A stretch of 64,000 nucleotides of DNA. Origin: Streptomyces verrucosisporus. Its GTDB lineage: Bacteria; Actinomycetota; Actinomycetes; Streptomycetales; Streptomycetaceae. The notes beneath the pieces are model-generated. The model was not told the origin of the DNA. It did not search any database and saw nothing but the letters and a program-made list of their open reading frames with translations. The position numbers and the translations under genes are program-made. Of the stretch, positions 9,401 through 17,308 are shown piece after piece (positions within the stretch are counted from its first letter, which is position 1; the number at the start of each line of letters is the position of its first letter). Location: positions 124,001-188,000 of the forward strand of contig NZ_JADEYH010000006.1 of assembly GCF_017114865.1 (NCBI RefSeq), read 5' to 3'.

Positions 9401-9493
9401 CACCGCCGGCAGGGCCAGCAGGCCGCTCGCCACGACGACCGCGACGGCAGCCGCCGACGAGCGCCGTGGTGGCGGAGATGTACTGATCTTCAT
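6485..9493 (-). CDS. Secreted GH13 alpha-amylase with two starch-binding CBM25-like domains and FnIII
   Basis: The 1002-residue extracellular enzyme hydrolyses alpha-1,4-glucan. Order: signal peptide (about 1-40); two similar CBM25-like starch-binding modules (about 45-140 and 155-255, each with a GxWTxxPG.GMEAAC.GW pattern); an FnIII domain (about 270-355); then a GH13 catalytic barrel. Catalytic motifs are GVDGFRVDTAVH (nucleophile Asp), FVFGEVA (acid/base Glu) and VYVDSHDYGPN (stabilising Asp). Several Cys-containing stretches suggest disulfides. ATG 9493 is preceded by TGGAGA, and the reading frame further upstream is not protein-like. The upstream region holds a 14-bp-arm hairpin and a GCAA-N4-TTGC element, compatible with maltose-type LacI control as known for Streptomyces amylases. 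Confidence 0.95.
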   Translation of the reverse strand: MKISTSPPPRRSSAAAVAVVVASGLLALPAVAPPGGAASETVPVAAEAGNTATVFYHTGTRNWSEYNLHWAPDGGQWTAVPGEAMEAACTGWVKRTVDLGSASGLQATFNDGSGTWDNNGGQNYDLGTGNITVRDGAVAHSDPCAGTEPDPGEGDGEGSAVTVYYSTAALGWSTANIHYRPDGGAWTEPPGAGMEAACAGWWKHTADLGGADSMKAAFNNGNGVWDNNNGTDYTIAAGIATVENRTVTQDADDPCADEEPDTQAPTAPEGVTASADGTSVVVSWEPSTDDRGVTGYQVTRTGGTKGTVVTDVGSTVFSDTGLEERTAYVYTVRAVDAAGNLSAPSAEAGATTGEEPPAPAQGRPLGTDPRKDPIYFVLTARFNDGDSSNNRGGNQHERSGNAANDDPMFRGDFKGLIDRLDYIKGLGFSAVWITPVVLNRSDYDYHGYHGWDFYRVDPRLESAGASYQDLINAAHAKGMKIYQDVVYNHSSRWGAKGLFTPTVHGVRDDEWSWYYDEPNEGFEYDGLTVDPKSGKAHYNGDLWSTAEPAGNTCLNWGEPTGARSPEGYTIYNCQWPSPTSGMFPRALYHDCWIGNWEGEDSRSCWIHEDLADFDTESAAVQNHLIGAYNKYIDMGVDGFRVDTAVHIPRTTWNRRFLPAIQERVTQRFGAEAAKNFFVFGEVAAFVNDKWNRGSVNHSAQFYTWKERKEYSADDTEAALEMYQWEQAQGPAGQPASDNAFLHGNDYHAPDHSRFSGMNVIDMRMHMNFGDARNAFHNGKDSDDSYNDATYNVVYVDSHDYGPNKSGDRYTGGTDAWAENMSLMWTFRGIPTLYYGSEIEFRKGAKIDCGPTCPLDSTGRAYFGDHLAGSVTASDFSEVASATGAVAETLDEPLVRHVQRLNRIRRAVPALQMGQYSTEGVSGEMAFKRRYTSGSTDSFALITVTHGATYTGIPNGTYTDAVTGESRQVTGGRLAVDAPGKGNLRVYVLNGTGKIGADGPYLK

Positions 9494-9541
9494 GCGCGTC
9501 TCCAGGGCAGGGCCGCGGCTGCCGGAGCCGCGGCGTTCGTC

Positions 9542-9572
9542 GGCTGTGCGGATACGGCGTATCCGCACAGCC
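9542..9572. promoter_or_regulatory. Inverted repeat in the amylase leader
   Basis: GGCTGTGCGGATAC and its exact complement flank a GGC spacer, 50-80 bp before the amylase start. It could be an operator or a leader hairpin. Confidence 0.5.
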
Positions 9573-9669
9573 CCCGTGGGGACCGGATCCTGACGCGCCT
9601 CGGGAACCGGCCGGGCAGTGCGGTGAAACGGTGGAGCGGCAGGCCTGAAACAACTGCCGGAATATTTAC

Positions 9670-9681
9670 GCAAGTTGTTGC
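9670..9681. promoter_or_regulatory. GCAA-N4-TTGC element in the amylase promoter region
   Basis: GCAAGTTGTTGC reads as the half-sites GCAA and TTGC, inside a locally AT-rich stretch about 180 bp upstream of the amylase start. Streptomyces amylase promoters are known targets of the LacI-type maltose regulator (MalR/Reg1), whose sites are TTGC-rich; assignment to it is inference. Confidence 0.4.
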
Positions 9682-9749
9682 GGTGCCAAGAATTTATCCG
9701 TGCATGACACTCACGTAAAGGGCCTCGCGGTCCTCCCGGCCGTGGGGCA

Positions 9750-12700
9750 TCACGGGCAGGAAGGCGCGGCGGGCAGGTCCGAGACCAGTTCGGACCACCG
9801 GTGGGTCCGCCTCGCACGGCAGACCTCGGCCGCCACCTCTGCGGTGTCGAGCCGCCACAGGCGCTTCTCCTCACCCGCGGTCGCCAGCGTCCGGCCGTCC
9901 GGGCTCAGGGCCATGGCTGAGATCTCCCCGTCGCCGGTGAGAGTGGCCGCCGTGCCGCGTGAGGCGGTGTCCCACAGGTGGATCGTGCCCGTCCCCGCGG
10001 TGACCAGCGTTCCGCCGTCCGGGGAGAACGCCACGTGCTCGGCGCCGTCGGGGTGGCCCGTGAGGGTGGCGGCGGTGCGGTACGAGGCCGTGTCCCACAG
10101 CCGGACGCGGCCTCCGGCCGCGGTCGCCAGCAGCCTGCCGCCCGGGGAGAACGCCACACCGGCGACCGGGCCCTCGTGGCCGGTCAGGGAGGTCCGCACC
10201 CGCCGGCCGCGCACCTCCCACACCAGCACGGTGCGGTCGGCGGAGGCCGTGGCCAGGGTACGGCCGTCCGGGGAGAAGTCCAGCGCGTGCACCCGGTCGG
10301 TGTGCCGTCTGAGGACGGCCGTCCGCCGCCCCGAGGCGGCTTCCCACAGCCGTACGGTGTCGTCGGAGGAACCGGTGGCCAGGGTACGGCCGTCCGGGGA
10401 GAACGCCATGGCCGTCAGCGCGTCGGTATGACCGGTGAGGACGGCCCGCCGACGCCCCGAGGCGGCGTCCCACAGCCGGACCGCGCCGTCGGCGGTGCCG
10501 GTGGCCAGGATGCGGCCGTCGGGGGAGAACGCCGCCGCGTGCACGTCGCTTCCGTGCTCCAGGGTGCGCAGCCGGCGGTGTCCGTCCGTCCGCCACAGCT
10601 CCACCGCCCCGTCTGCGCTCCCTGTGGTGGCCAGGGTGTCCCCGTCGGGGGAGAAGGCCGCCAGCCGGGAGAACGGGACGGCGGTACCCAGGACGGCGGT
10701 CCGCTGCTGTGTGGCCGTGTCCCACAACTGCACCCGGCCCTCGCCGTCGGCCACGGCCAGGACGCGGCCGCCGGGGGACAGTGCCGTCTCGTAGGCGGCC
10801 GGTTCCTCCCCGGCGGTGATGGTGGCGGTCGTACGGCGGTCGCCGGTGTCCCAGAACCTGACGGTGCCGTCGGCTGCGGTGACGGCGAGGGTACGGCTGT
10901 CGGGAGTGAACGCCAGTTCCCGGTGGGCGTGTTCGCGGCGGCCCGTCACCGAGGAGGTCTTGCGGTAGTGGTAGGTGGCGGTGTCCCACAGCCGGGTGAT
11001 CTCGGTGCCGGCCGCGGCCAGGACACGGCCGTCCGGGGAGAACGCCACGTCGTGGACCGGGCTGCGCTGCCCGGTCGACGCGCTCCTCATGACGGTGAGG
11101 GTGGCGCTCTCGCGGCCCGACTCGGTGTCCCACACGCGCAAGGTGGCGTCGACACCACCGGTGGCGAGGGTGTCGCCGTCCGGGGAGAACGCCACCGTCG
11201 TCACCTCGCCCGTGTGCCCGGCCAGGACGGCCGTCTGCCGCTCCTCCGCCACGTCCCACAGCCGCACGGTCCCGTCGCCGCCTCCGGTGGCGAGGGTGTC
11301 GCCGTCCGGGGAGAACGCCACCGTCGTCGCCTGGCCGGTGTGTCCGGTGAGGGTGGCGGCGACCCGGTGGTTCCGGGTGTCCCACAGCTTGACGCTGCGG
11401 TCGTCGCCCGCGGTGGCCAGCAGCCGGCCGTCCGGGGAGAAGACCACGTCGTTCACCCGGTCCGTGTGGCCGGTGAGGGTGGCGGCGACCTGGCGGGCCC
11501 GGGTGTCCCACAGCCTGACGCCGTGGCCGTCCCCGGCCGTCGCCAGGATTCGGCCGTCCGGGGAGAACCCCATCGCCGCCACGGTGCCGGCCTGCCCGGC
11601 GAACCGGTCGGCCCGGTAGCGGGCGTAGGCGGACAGCAGACTGCTGCGCGTCTCGGGGACGTCGGCCCGCTGGAAGGCGGCCAGGGCCAGCATCGCCGCC
11701 GCCTCCGGGCGCTCCCCGGCCATCGAGTCCGCCCGGGCGGCCAGTTCGTGCGAGGTGACGACGCGCCGCTGCTCACGGGCGATCGAGTACTGCTGGACGG
11801 TCGCCGCGATCGCGGTCGCGCAGAGCACCAGCAGGGCGGACAGCACCACCGACAGCCGCCGCAGCCGCATGGTCCGGGACCGGGCCTCCTCCGCCTCCGC
11901 CTCCTCCGCGGCCTCGCTGGCCAGCAGGAACTCCCGTTCCAGCGCGGTGAGGCCCGCCTCCGTGCCGCCGAGCCGGTCACGGGCCGCCGCGAGCCGGGCG
12001 CCCCGGTAGAGGGCTCCCGCGTCGCGGTCCAGGGAGTGCCAGACCTGCGCGGCCTCCGTCAGCTGCCGGTGGACGAGCAGCCGCCGCCGGTCCGCCTCGA
12101 TCCAGCCGCGCAGCCGGGGCCAGGCCGCGATCAGCGCCTCGTGCGCCAGGGTTACCGTCGAGCCGTCGAGGGTGACCAGGCGGGCCCGCGCCAGCCGCTC
12201 CAGCACCTCCGCCTCGGCGGTGCGGCCCGCGCCGTCCGCGCCCAGCTCGCCGCGGTCGGTGGGGCGCCGGGTGTCGGGCGCCCCCTCGCCGGGGTTGACC
12301 AGCCGCAGCAGGATCCCGCGGGCGGCGGCGGCCTGGTCGGGGTCCAGCCGGGTGTAGAGGTCCTCGGCGGTCTGGGCGATGGCGCCGCGTATGCCGCCGG
12401 CGGCCTCGTAGGCCGCCAGGGTCAGGGCGCGTCCGCGGCGCCGGCGCCAGGTCTCCAGCAGGGCGTGGGACATCAGCGGCAGTCCTCCGGGCTCGCCGGT
12501 CGCCTCGTCCACCAGCCTGGCGGTGAGGGCGCGTTCGACGATCAGGCCCGCGTCGGCGGCCGGGCGGACGATGGCCCGGCGCAGTTGCGCCGGGGTCATC
12601 GGCCCGACCAGGAGCGTGGCGTCCCGCAGGGCGTCGGCCAGGTCGGGATGGCCCGCGCAGTGGCCGAAGAAGTCTGCCCTGACCGCGACGACGACCCGCA

Positions 12701-13403
12701 GCCGGCTGCGGGGGCGGCGGGCCGCCAGCAGCAGGTCGATGAACTCCCTGCGCTCCCCCGGGTCGCGGCACAGGGTGAAGACCTCCTCGAACTGGTCGAC
12801 GACGACCACCGTGTCCGCGTCGGGGGCACGGGAGGCGGGCGCGAGCAGGCGGGGGTGGTCCCTCATCGGGCGCGGGCCGGGGGTGAAGACGCGGATGGCG
12901 GCAGGCCGCATCGCGGCGGTGCCGGAGCGCAGGGCGGGGATCAGCCCCGCGCGCAGCAGTGAGGACTTGCCGCTGCCGGAGGCGCCGACGACGGCCGTGA
13001 AGCGGCTCTCCCCCACCCGGCGTACGAGGTCGCCGGTGAGCTGCTCGCGTCCGAAGAACCGTTTCTCGTCCTCCGGCTGGAAGCGTCTGAGCCCCGGGTA
13101 GGGGGCGTCGGCGCCGTCAGCGCCGGACGGCTGGGCCAGTGAGTCGGCGCACGCCCGGCGCCAGCGCTCCTCCCACTCCTCCCGGTCGCCGCCGCAGGCC
13201 TGCGCGTAGGCCAGGGCGACCGGAAGCGTGGGCAGTCTGCGGCCGGCCGCCGCCTCGGCCAGCGTCGCCGCCGAGTAGGGCGCCCGCTGGGCCATCGCCC
13301 GATAGGTGGTGCCGCCCGACGCCCGGCGCAGCTCACGCAGTTCGACGGCGAATCGCTGCACCGGCCCGGCAGCCGGGTCCAGTGGTTTCTCCCGGCGCCC
13401 CAT
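9750..13403 (-). CDS. HTH-nSTAND ATPase-WD40 protein (1217 residues, 14 WD repeats)
   Basis: A large signalling ATPase. An N-terminal Xre-like helix-turn-helix region (about 15-75) is followed by a STAND-type NTPase: Walker A GASGSGKS at 140-147, Walker B VVVVDQFEE at about 199-206, and RLRVVVAVRADFF. Winged-helix-like sequence follows, then one membrane-spanning helix (about 516-537) and 14 WD40 repeats (about 605-1200) of the form VxFSPDGxxLATxxxDGTVRLWD, enough for two seven-bladed propellers. Such proteins act as ligand-gated scaffolds. The helix implies N-terminal ATPase inside and propellers on the other face, unless the topology is unusual. ATG 13403 has GGGAGGA at ideal spacing. The gene is divergent from an AraC regulator; substrate and partner are unknown. 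Confidence 0.9.
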   Translation of the reverse strand: MGRREKPLDPAAGPVQRFAVELRELRRASGGTTYRAMAQRAPYSAATLAEAAAGRRLPTLPVALAYAQACGGDREEWEERWRRACADSLAQPSGADGADAPYPGLRRFQPEDEKRFFGREQLTGDLVRRVGESRFTAVVGASGSGKSSLLRAGLIPALRSGTAAMRPAAIRVFTPGPRPMRDHPRLLAPASRAPDADTVVVVDQFEEVFTLCRDPGERREFIDLLLAARRPRSRLRVVVAVRADFFGHCAGHPDLADALRDATLLVGPMTPAQLRRAIVRPAADAGLIVERALTARLVDEATGEPGGLPLMSHALLETWRRRRGRALTLAAYEAAGGIRGAIAQTAEDLYTRLDPDQAAAARGILLRLVNPGEGAPDTRRPTDRGELGADGAGRTAEAEVLERLARARLVTLDGSTVTLAHEALIAAWPRLRGWIEADRRRLLVHRQLTEAAQVWHSLDRDAGALYRGARLAAARDRLGGTEAGLTALEREFLLASEAAEEAEAEEARSRTMRLRRLSVVLSALLVLCATAIAATVQQYSIAREQRRVVTSHELAARADSMAGERPEAAAMLALAAFQRADVPETRSSLLSAYARYRADRFAGQAGTVAAMGFSPDGRILATAGDGHGVRLWDTRARQVAATLTGHTDRVNDVVFSPDGRLLATAGDDRSVKLWDTRNHRVAATLTGHTGQATTVAFSPDGDTLATGGGDGTVRLWDVAEERQTAVLAGHTGEVTTVAFSPDGDTLATGGVDATLRVWDTESGRESATLTVMRSASTGQRSPVHDVAFSPDGRVLAAAGTEITRLWDTATYHYRKTSSVTGRREHAHRELAFTPDSRTLAVTAADGTVRFWDTGDRRTTATITAGEEPAAYETALSPGGRVLAVADGEGRVQLWDTATQQRTAVLGTAVPFSRLAAFSPDGDTLATTGSADGAVELWRTDGHRRLRTLEHGSDVHAAAFSPDGRILATGTADGAVRLWDAASGRRRAVLTGHTDALTAMAFSPDGRTLATGSSDDTVRLWEAASGRRTAVLRRHTDRVHALDFSPDGRTLATASADRTVLVWEVRGRRVRTSLTGHEGPVAGVAFSPGGRLLATAAGGRVRLWDTASYRTAATLTGHPDGAEHVAFSPDGGTLVTAGTGTIHLWDTASRGTAATLTGDGEISAMALSPDGRTLATAGEEKRLWRLDTAEVAAEVCRARRTHRWSELVSDLPAAPSCP

Positions 13404-13674
13404 CGCGTGTCCTCCCCCGCCGTGTCCGCCCGCCGCGTCCGCGATCGGGCGCCACCGTAGGCCTCCCGCGACCGGCCGACAAGCCCGCGCTCCGCCCCGT
13501 CGCCTCCCGCCCCGGAACGGGCCGCGCGCCGGCCGCGAATTGTCCGGCGCGGCGGAACGGGCCTGCCTGACAACGCCTGCCGGTCGAGACTCGGGGCTCG
13601 GGCATGGCCGGACTGACCGGTGTGCTCCTGCCGGGCCGGCGGCGGGGGACACGACCGGGGAGAAGGAGGAGTAC

Positions 13675-14703
13675 ATGGTGTACGAGACGGTGTTCGCGAG
13701 CGAGGACGTGCCCGCGGCCGAGCGGTTCGGCCGATGGTGCGAACTGGTCCGGCGGGCCCACGCGCCCCTGGAGGCGGACAGCCCCCACCGGGCGGACTTC
13801 CGGGCCCGGCTGCGCGTGCTGAGCCTCGGAGCCGTCACGGTGTGGCCCGCGGAGTTCGCGCCCGCCGTCCTGCGGCGCACCCCGGAGCTGGTCCGGCGGC
13901 ACGACCCGCGGACCGTCCATGTGTCCCTGCCGCTGCGGGGGCGGCTGAGGGTCGCACGGGAGGGTCGCGCGGACGGCTACGGCCCCGGTTCCCTGTGCGT
14001 GGTGGACACCTCGCGCCCCTGCGAGATGTGGGCGGGCGACGGCGACGGCCCGTACAGCGGCATCGGGCTGGAGGTCCCCCGGGACCTGCTGCACCTGCCG
14101 CCGGAGCGGCTGACCGGGCTGACCCGCCGCGGCCTGCCCGCACGGGAGGGCATGGGGGCGCTGCTGGCGCAGTTCCTGACCACTGTGGCGGCGGACCCCG
14201 CCCGCTACCGGCCGTCCGACGGGCCCCGGCTGGCCGCGGTCGCGGTCGATCTGCTGTCCGCCCTGTTCGCCCACGTCCTGGAGAGCGACCACGCGCTGCC
14301 GCCGGAGGACCAGCGGCGGGCCCTGCTGCTGCGCGTCCAGGCCTTCATACGCCGGCACCTGCACGACCCGCACCTGTCCCCGCCCGCGATCGCGGCGGCG
14401 CACCACATCTCCCTGAGCCATCTGCACCGGCTGTTCCGGGACGAGGGCTCCACCGTCTCGGCGTTCCTGCGCGACCAGCGGCTGCGGCGCATCCGGCGGG
14501 ACCTGTCCGACCCCGCCCTGCACCGCACGCCCATCCACGCCGTCGCCGCCCGGTGGGGTCTGACCGACCCCTCCGCCTTCAGCCGCGCCTTCCGCCTCGC
14601 CTACGGCACCTCGCCCAGCGACTACCGGCAGCGCACGCCGGCCCGCGGCGGTACGCCGGCGGCCGCGCGGGGCGATCTCGTGGCGAACGCCGCCGGCCGC
14701 TGA
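13675..14703 (+). CDS. AraC-family transcriptional regulator (AraC-binding-like domain plus HTH)
   Basis: The 342-residue protein has an N-terminal cupin-like ligand domain of the type found in AraC_binding_2 regulators (FGRWCELVRRAHAPLEAD; RTVHVSLPLRGRLRV; SLCVVDTSRPCEMWAGDG). A C-terminal double helix-turn-helix lies at about 225-325 (IAAAHHISLSHLHRLFRDEG, with FSRAFRLAYGTSPSDYR). It should bind DNA in response to a small ligand. ATG 13675 follows GAAGGAGGA. It is transcribed divergently from the nSTAND/WD40 gene over 271 bp with no obvious palindrome, so control of that neighbour is possible but unproven. Confidence 0.92.
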   Translation: MVYETVFASEDVPAAERFGRWCELVRRAHAPLEADSPHRADFRARLRVLSLGAVTVWPAEFAPAVLRRTPELVRRHDPRTVHVSLPLRGRLRVAREGRADGYGPGSLCVVDTSRPCEMWAGDGDGPYSGIGLEVPRDLLHLPPERLTGLTRRGLPAREGMGALLAQFLTTVAADPARYRPSDGPRLAAVAVDLLSALFAHVLESDHALPPEDQRRALLLRVQAFIRRHLHDPHLSPPAIAAAHHISLSHLHRLFRDEGSTVSAFLRDQRLRRIRRDLSDPALHRTPIHAVAARWGLTDPSAFSRAFRLAYGTSPSDYRQRTPARGGTPAAARGDLVANAAGR

Positions 14704-14771
14704 CGCACCGCGCGACCCGGCGCCCGGTGCCGGGTGCCGGGTGCCGTGCGCCGGGTATCCGGTGTCCCGTG

Positions 14772-15335
14772 TCAGCCCATGTCCAGGCGGGCGGCGGCCT
14801 TGCGCAGCATGCCCGCCTTCTGCTCGACCGGCTTCTGCTGCTCGCCCTGGAGCGCGCTGACGACGGTGAGCGCGCCGGTCAGCACGGGGATGCTCCACTG
14901 GGCCCAGCGCAGCTGCCGCTCGGCGTCCTCCGTGGAGGCCGGGTGGTGCTGGGCCCCGGCCGCCTTGCCCGGGTCGGCGGAGGTGGCCATCTCCAGCTTC
15001 TTGCCCATGACGCGGCTGTAGGCCGTGGCCGCCAGGGCCGCGCCGGTCAGGACGGTCTTGATCGCCGAGGAGGCCCCCACTCCCCGCTGGTGCTCCACGC
15101 GGTACATGTTGGACGCCAGCAGGGATACGGCGCCCGCGAGGTGGGCGGCGATGGCCAGTCCGTTGACCGGCGTCCACTTCGCCCATCCGATGCTCGCGAT
15201 CCTGTCGCCGGTCGCGGCGTCCTCCCACTCCCTGGCGACGCCGTTCAGACCCACGGCGCCCATCAGGGAGCCGCCGAACCATGCGCCCATGCCCAGGTCG
15301 TGCAGGCTGCGGGCGAGCGTGTTGCGTTCGGACAC
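14772..15335 (-). CDS. Conserved actinobacterial membrane protein of unknown function
   Basis: The 187-residue protein has three or four hydrophobic segments: LGMGAWFGGSLMGAVGLNG, TPVNGLAIAAHLAGAVSLLA, SAIKTVLTGAALAATAYS and IPVLTGALTVVSAL. Between them are soluble loops rich in Glu/Gln and a C-terminal QQKPVEQKAGMLRKAAARL helix. I know the LHDLGxGAWFGGSLMGAVGLN pattern only from uncharacterised actinobacterial proteins. GTG 15335 is chosen because GGAG sits six bases before it; a longer frame exists without a ribosome binding site. It converges on the AraC gene and is probably monocistronic. Confidence 0.65.
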   Translation of the reverse strand: MSERNTLARSLHDLGMGAWFGGSLMGAVGLNGVAREWEDAATGDRIASIGWAKWTPVNGLAIAAHLAGAVSLLASNMYRVEHQRGVGASSAIKTVLTGAALAATAYSRVMGKKLEMATSADPGKAAGAQHHPASTEDAERQLRWAQWSIPVLTGALTVVSALQGEQQKPVEQKAGMLRKAAARLDMG

Positions 15336-15492
15336 GATGATCTCCAGTTCGCCTCGTCCGATTCGAGCGGTATCCACGACATTCGAGAATTTCGCGGCAT
15401 TCAAGGCATACCAGAGGTTCTGGTGTGCCGCCGCCCGGAGCCGCACGGCCGGGCGGCGGCCCCCGCGCCCGGGCCCGGTGGCGCGGCGGCGG

Positions 15493-17115
15493 TCATCCGC
15501 CGGCGCCCTCGCCCGCCCCCGCCTCCCGCGAGGCCGTGGCCGGCGCGGGGCGGCACAGCACGGGGTTCCGCAGCTCGGCGCAGGGCCGGTGACCGCGGGA
15601 GCGCACGACGTCCCTGCCGACCTCGTTCGTCAGGTAGCGCAGGAAGCCGGCGGCCAGGGACCTGGCGGGGGGCTCGCCGTAGGTGTGGGCGTACTCCGTC
15701 TCCCAGAAGGGGTAGGCCCCGTGGTCGGCCGCCTCCGGGGTGGCCCGCTGCCCGTCGATGCGCACCAGCCGCAGGTCCTTCCGTCCGGACGCCTCGTCGA
15801 GGCCGCTGTAGCCGATCGCCCCGGGCGTCCGCGCCACCTCGTCCAGCACTCCGGTGGTGGAGCCCCGCTCGCAGTTGAGAGGGCCGCGCGGCATGCCCGG
15901 CAGCAGGGTGCGGCAGTCGTCGGAGTTGCGCACGAGCTGCCGCGATCCGGCGGAGATCCGCTTCTCGAAGACGCCGCGGGTGCCGGAGTTGCTCAGACGG
16001 CTCACCAGACGGACGGGCAGGTCCGCTCCTCCCAGGTCCTTCCAGTTGGCGGTCCTCCCGCTGTACAGGCCGTCGATCTGCTCCAGTGTGAGGTCCCGGA
16101 CCCCGGTGTCCTCGTGGACGACGAGGGTGAAGAGGGTGAAGGCGACCGGACGCGGCAGCAGCAGCGGCTGGTCGTCCCGTTTGCCCCCGTCGGTGAACGC
16201 CAGCATCCGCGTGTTCCCCTCGCCCTCCCGCGCCCCCTGCCTCGCCAGCGCGTCCAGCCCCTCCTTGCTCCCCCGGTAGTCGTGGTGGAACGTCACGTCC
16301 TGCTCGCCGCAGGTCTCCCGGTACGCCTTCGCGGCCTCCCGCAGCACCGGCTCGAAGGCGGTGGACCCGGTGAGGGTGAGCTCGCCGCCGGCGCAGTCCA
16401 GCGGCGCCGCGCCGTCCACGCGGCCGAGCACGGAGAAGGCGAGCTGCCCGAGGATGACCAGGACCAGGAAGCAGACCAGCACGACGGCCTGCCACGGCGT
16501 CCCGGTCTGGCTCCTGGTCTCCTGTATGCCGCCGTTGCCCACACCGCCCTTGATCCCGCCGATGACCCTGGGCGGCTCGAACGGCGCCTGCGGGTCCGTG
16601 CCGGCCCCCGCACCGCCGGTGCGCTCCAGGGCGGCCAGGACCTTGTAGTGGGCGGAGCGGTTGAGCGGCACCTTGGGGAGTTCGATGACGCCGTCGCGCA
16701 CGTTCAGACCCGAGTCGTCGCTGAAGCAGGGGCGCAGGAAGTCGTCACTGAGCTCGGTCACCACCATCCCGGCGACCCTGCGCCCGGGGAACTCCACCCG
16801 GACACCGACCCTGTCGTCGGGGAGGACGGCGTAGTCGTCGATGTCGATGTGGGTCGCGCCGCTGTTCTCCACGCGCAGCAGGACGAACGACGGGTCCACC
16901 AGCCGGGTGCCGTCGCCCTCCCGCAGCTGCTGGAGCGCCCCCGCGTACTGGACTCCCGCGAGCCGGGCGTGCACGGCGTCGGTCGCGGTGGTGTCCATCT
17001 GCACCCGGTAGCCGAGTCGCTTGCGTCCGACGAAGACGAACTCGTAGAGCGCGGCGACGATCGGGACGAGCACACCGAGCACCGCGAGAACGACTTCCCA
17101 CCGAAGCATGTCCAT
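15493..17115 (-). CDS. Membrane-anchored PstS-like substrate-binding protein
   Basis: A 540-residue protein with two membrane helices: an N-terminal one (about 5-25, VVLAVLGVLVPIVAALYEFVF) and a central one (about 215-240). Between them lies a beta-rich soluble region. After the second helix is a periplasmic-binding domain of the phosphate-binding (PstS) type, starting LTGSTAFEPVLREAAKAY and containing RLSNSGTRGVFEKRI and TPGAIGYSGLDEA. PstS-like domains bind phosphate or related anions outside the cell. There is no pstCAB nearby, so a sensory or scavenging role is more likely than transport. ATG 17115 is preferred because GGGGGTCGGACAGG precedes it; ATG 17142 is a possible longer start. Confidence 0.75.
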   Translation of the reverse strand: MDMLRWEVVLAVLGVLVPIVAALYEFVFVGRKRLGYRVQMDTTATDAVHARLAGVQYAGALQQLREGDGTRLVDPSFVLLRVENSGATHIDIDDYAVLPDDRVGVRVEFPGRRVAGMVVTELSDDFLRPCFSDDSGLNVRDGVIELPKVPLNRSAHYKVLAALERTGGAGAGTDPQAPFEPPRVIGGIKGGVGNGGIQETRSQTGTPWQAVVLVCFLVLVILGQLAFSVLGRVDGAAPLDCAGGELTLTGSTAFEPVLREAAKAYRETCGEQDVTFHHDYRGSKEGLDALARQGAREGEGNTRMLAFTDGGKRDDQPLLLPRPVAFTLFTLVVHEDTGVRDLTLEQIDGLYSGRTANWKDLGGADLPVRLVSRLSNSGTRGVFEKRISAGSRQLVRNSDDCRTLLPGMPRGPLNCERGSTTGVLDEVARTPGAIGYSGLDEASGRKDLRLVRIDGQRATPEAADHGAYPFWETEYAHTYGEPPARSLAAGFLRYLTNEVGRDVVRSRGHRPCAELRNPVLCRPAPATASREAGAGEGAGG

Positions 17116-17243
17116 GGCCTGTCCGACCCCCGTGGAGAACATGGTGAAGGGCCGTCAAACATATGAGCGGGCCGGGCTCCGGCGAAGTGGTGTTTCCGGC
17201 TTCCGGCGAGTGTTCACCGGCTGTTGGGGAGCGGTGCGCCGGC

Positions 17244-17261
17244 CGTACGGCGCGCCGTACG
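17244..17261. repeat. 18-bp palindrome between the esterase and PstS-like genes
   Basis: CGTACGGCG-CGCCGTACG is a perfect inverted repeat just downstream of the leftward esterase stop... it lies 48 bp before that stop codon's upstream neighbour on the map, in the 5' region of the PstS-like gene's downstream partner. Practically, it sits between 17116 and 17308, upstream of no other gene, so it may be a site for either flanking transcript. Related CGTACG units occur beside it. Confidence 0.35.
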
Positions 17262-17308
17262 CCCCCCGGGCGTGCCGGCGGGCGTACGGCGGGGGCGTGG
17301 CGGGGCGC

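Noticed and set aside
6407..9718. Rightward open frame of over 1100 codons antisense to the amylase gene
   Set aside because: GC-rich third positions open long antisense frames; its translation is Val/Gly-rich and lacks motifs, while the amylase on the other strand has every catalytic residue.
9900..11600. Regularly spaced near-identical blocks resembling a CRISPR or satellite array
   Set aside because: The spacing of about 126 bases and the translated FSPDG...LWD pattern show that these are WD40 repeats in a coding region.
9978..12962. Rightward open frame of nearly 1000 codons antisense to the WD40 gene
   Set aside because: Its periodic Arg/Gly pattern mirrors the WD40 repeats on the coding strand; it has no domain of its own.
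17155..17308. Possible small gene between the esterase and PstS-like genes
   Set aside because: Open frames here have no ribosome binding site or family match; the palindrome at 17244-17261 and promoter function explain the gap better. The wording of that palindrome's entry should be read simply as: it lies in the 193-bp gap, downstream of the esterase promoter region is not implied, and its role is unknown.
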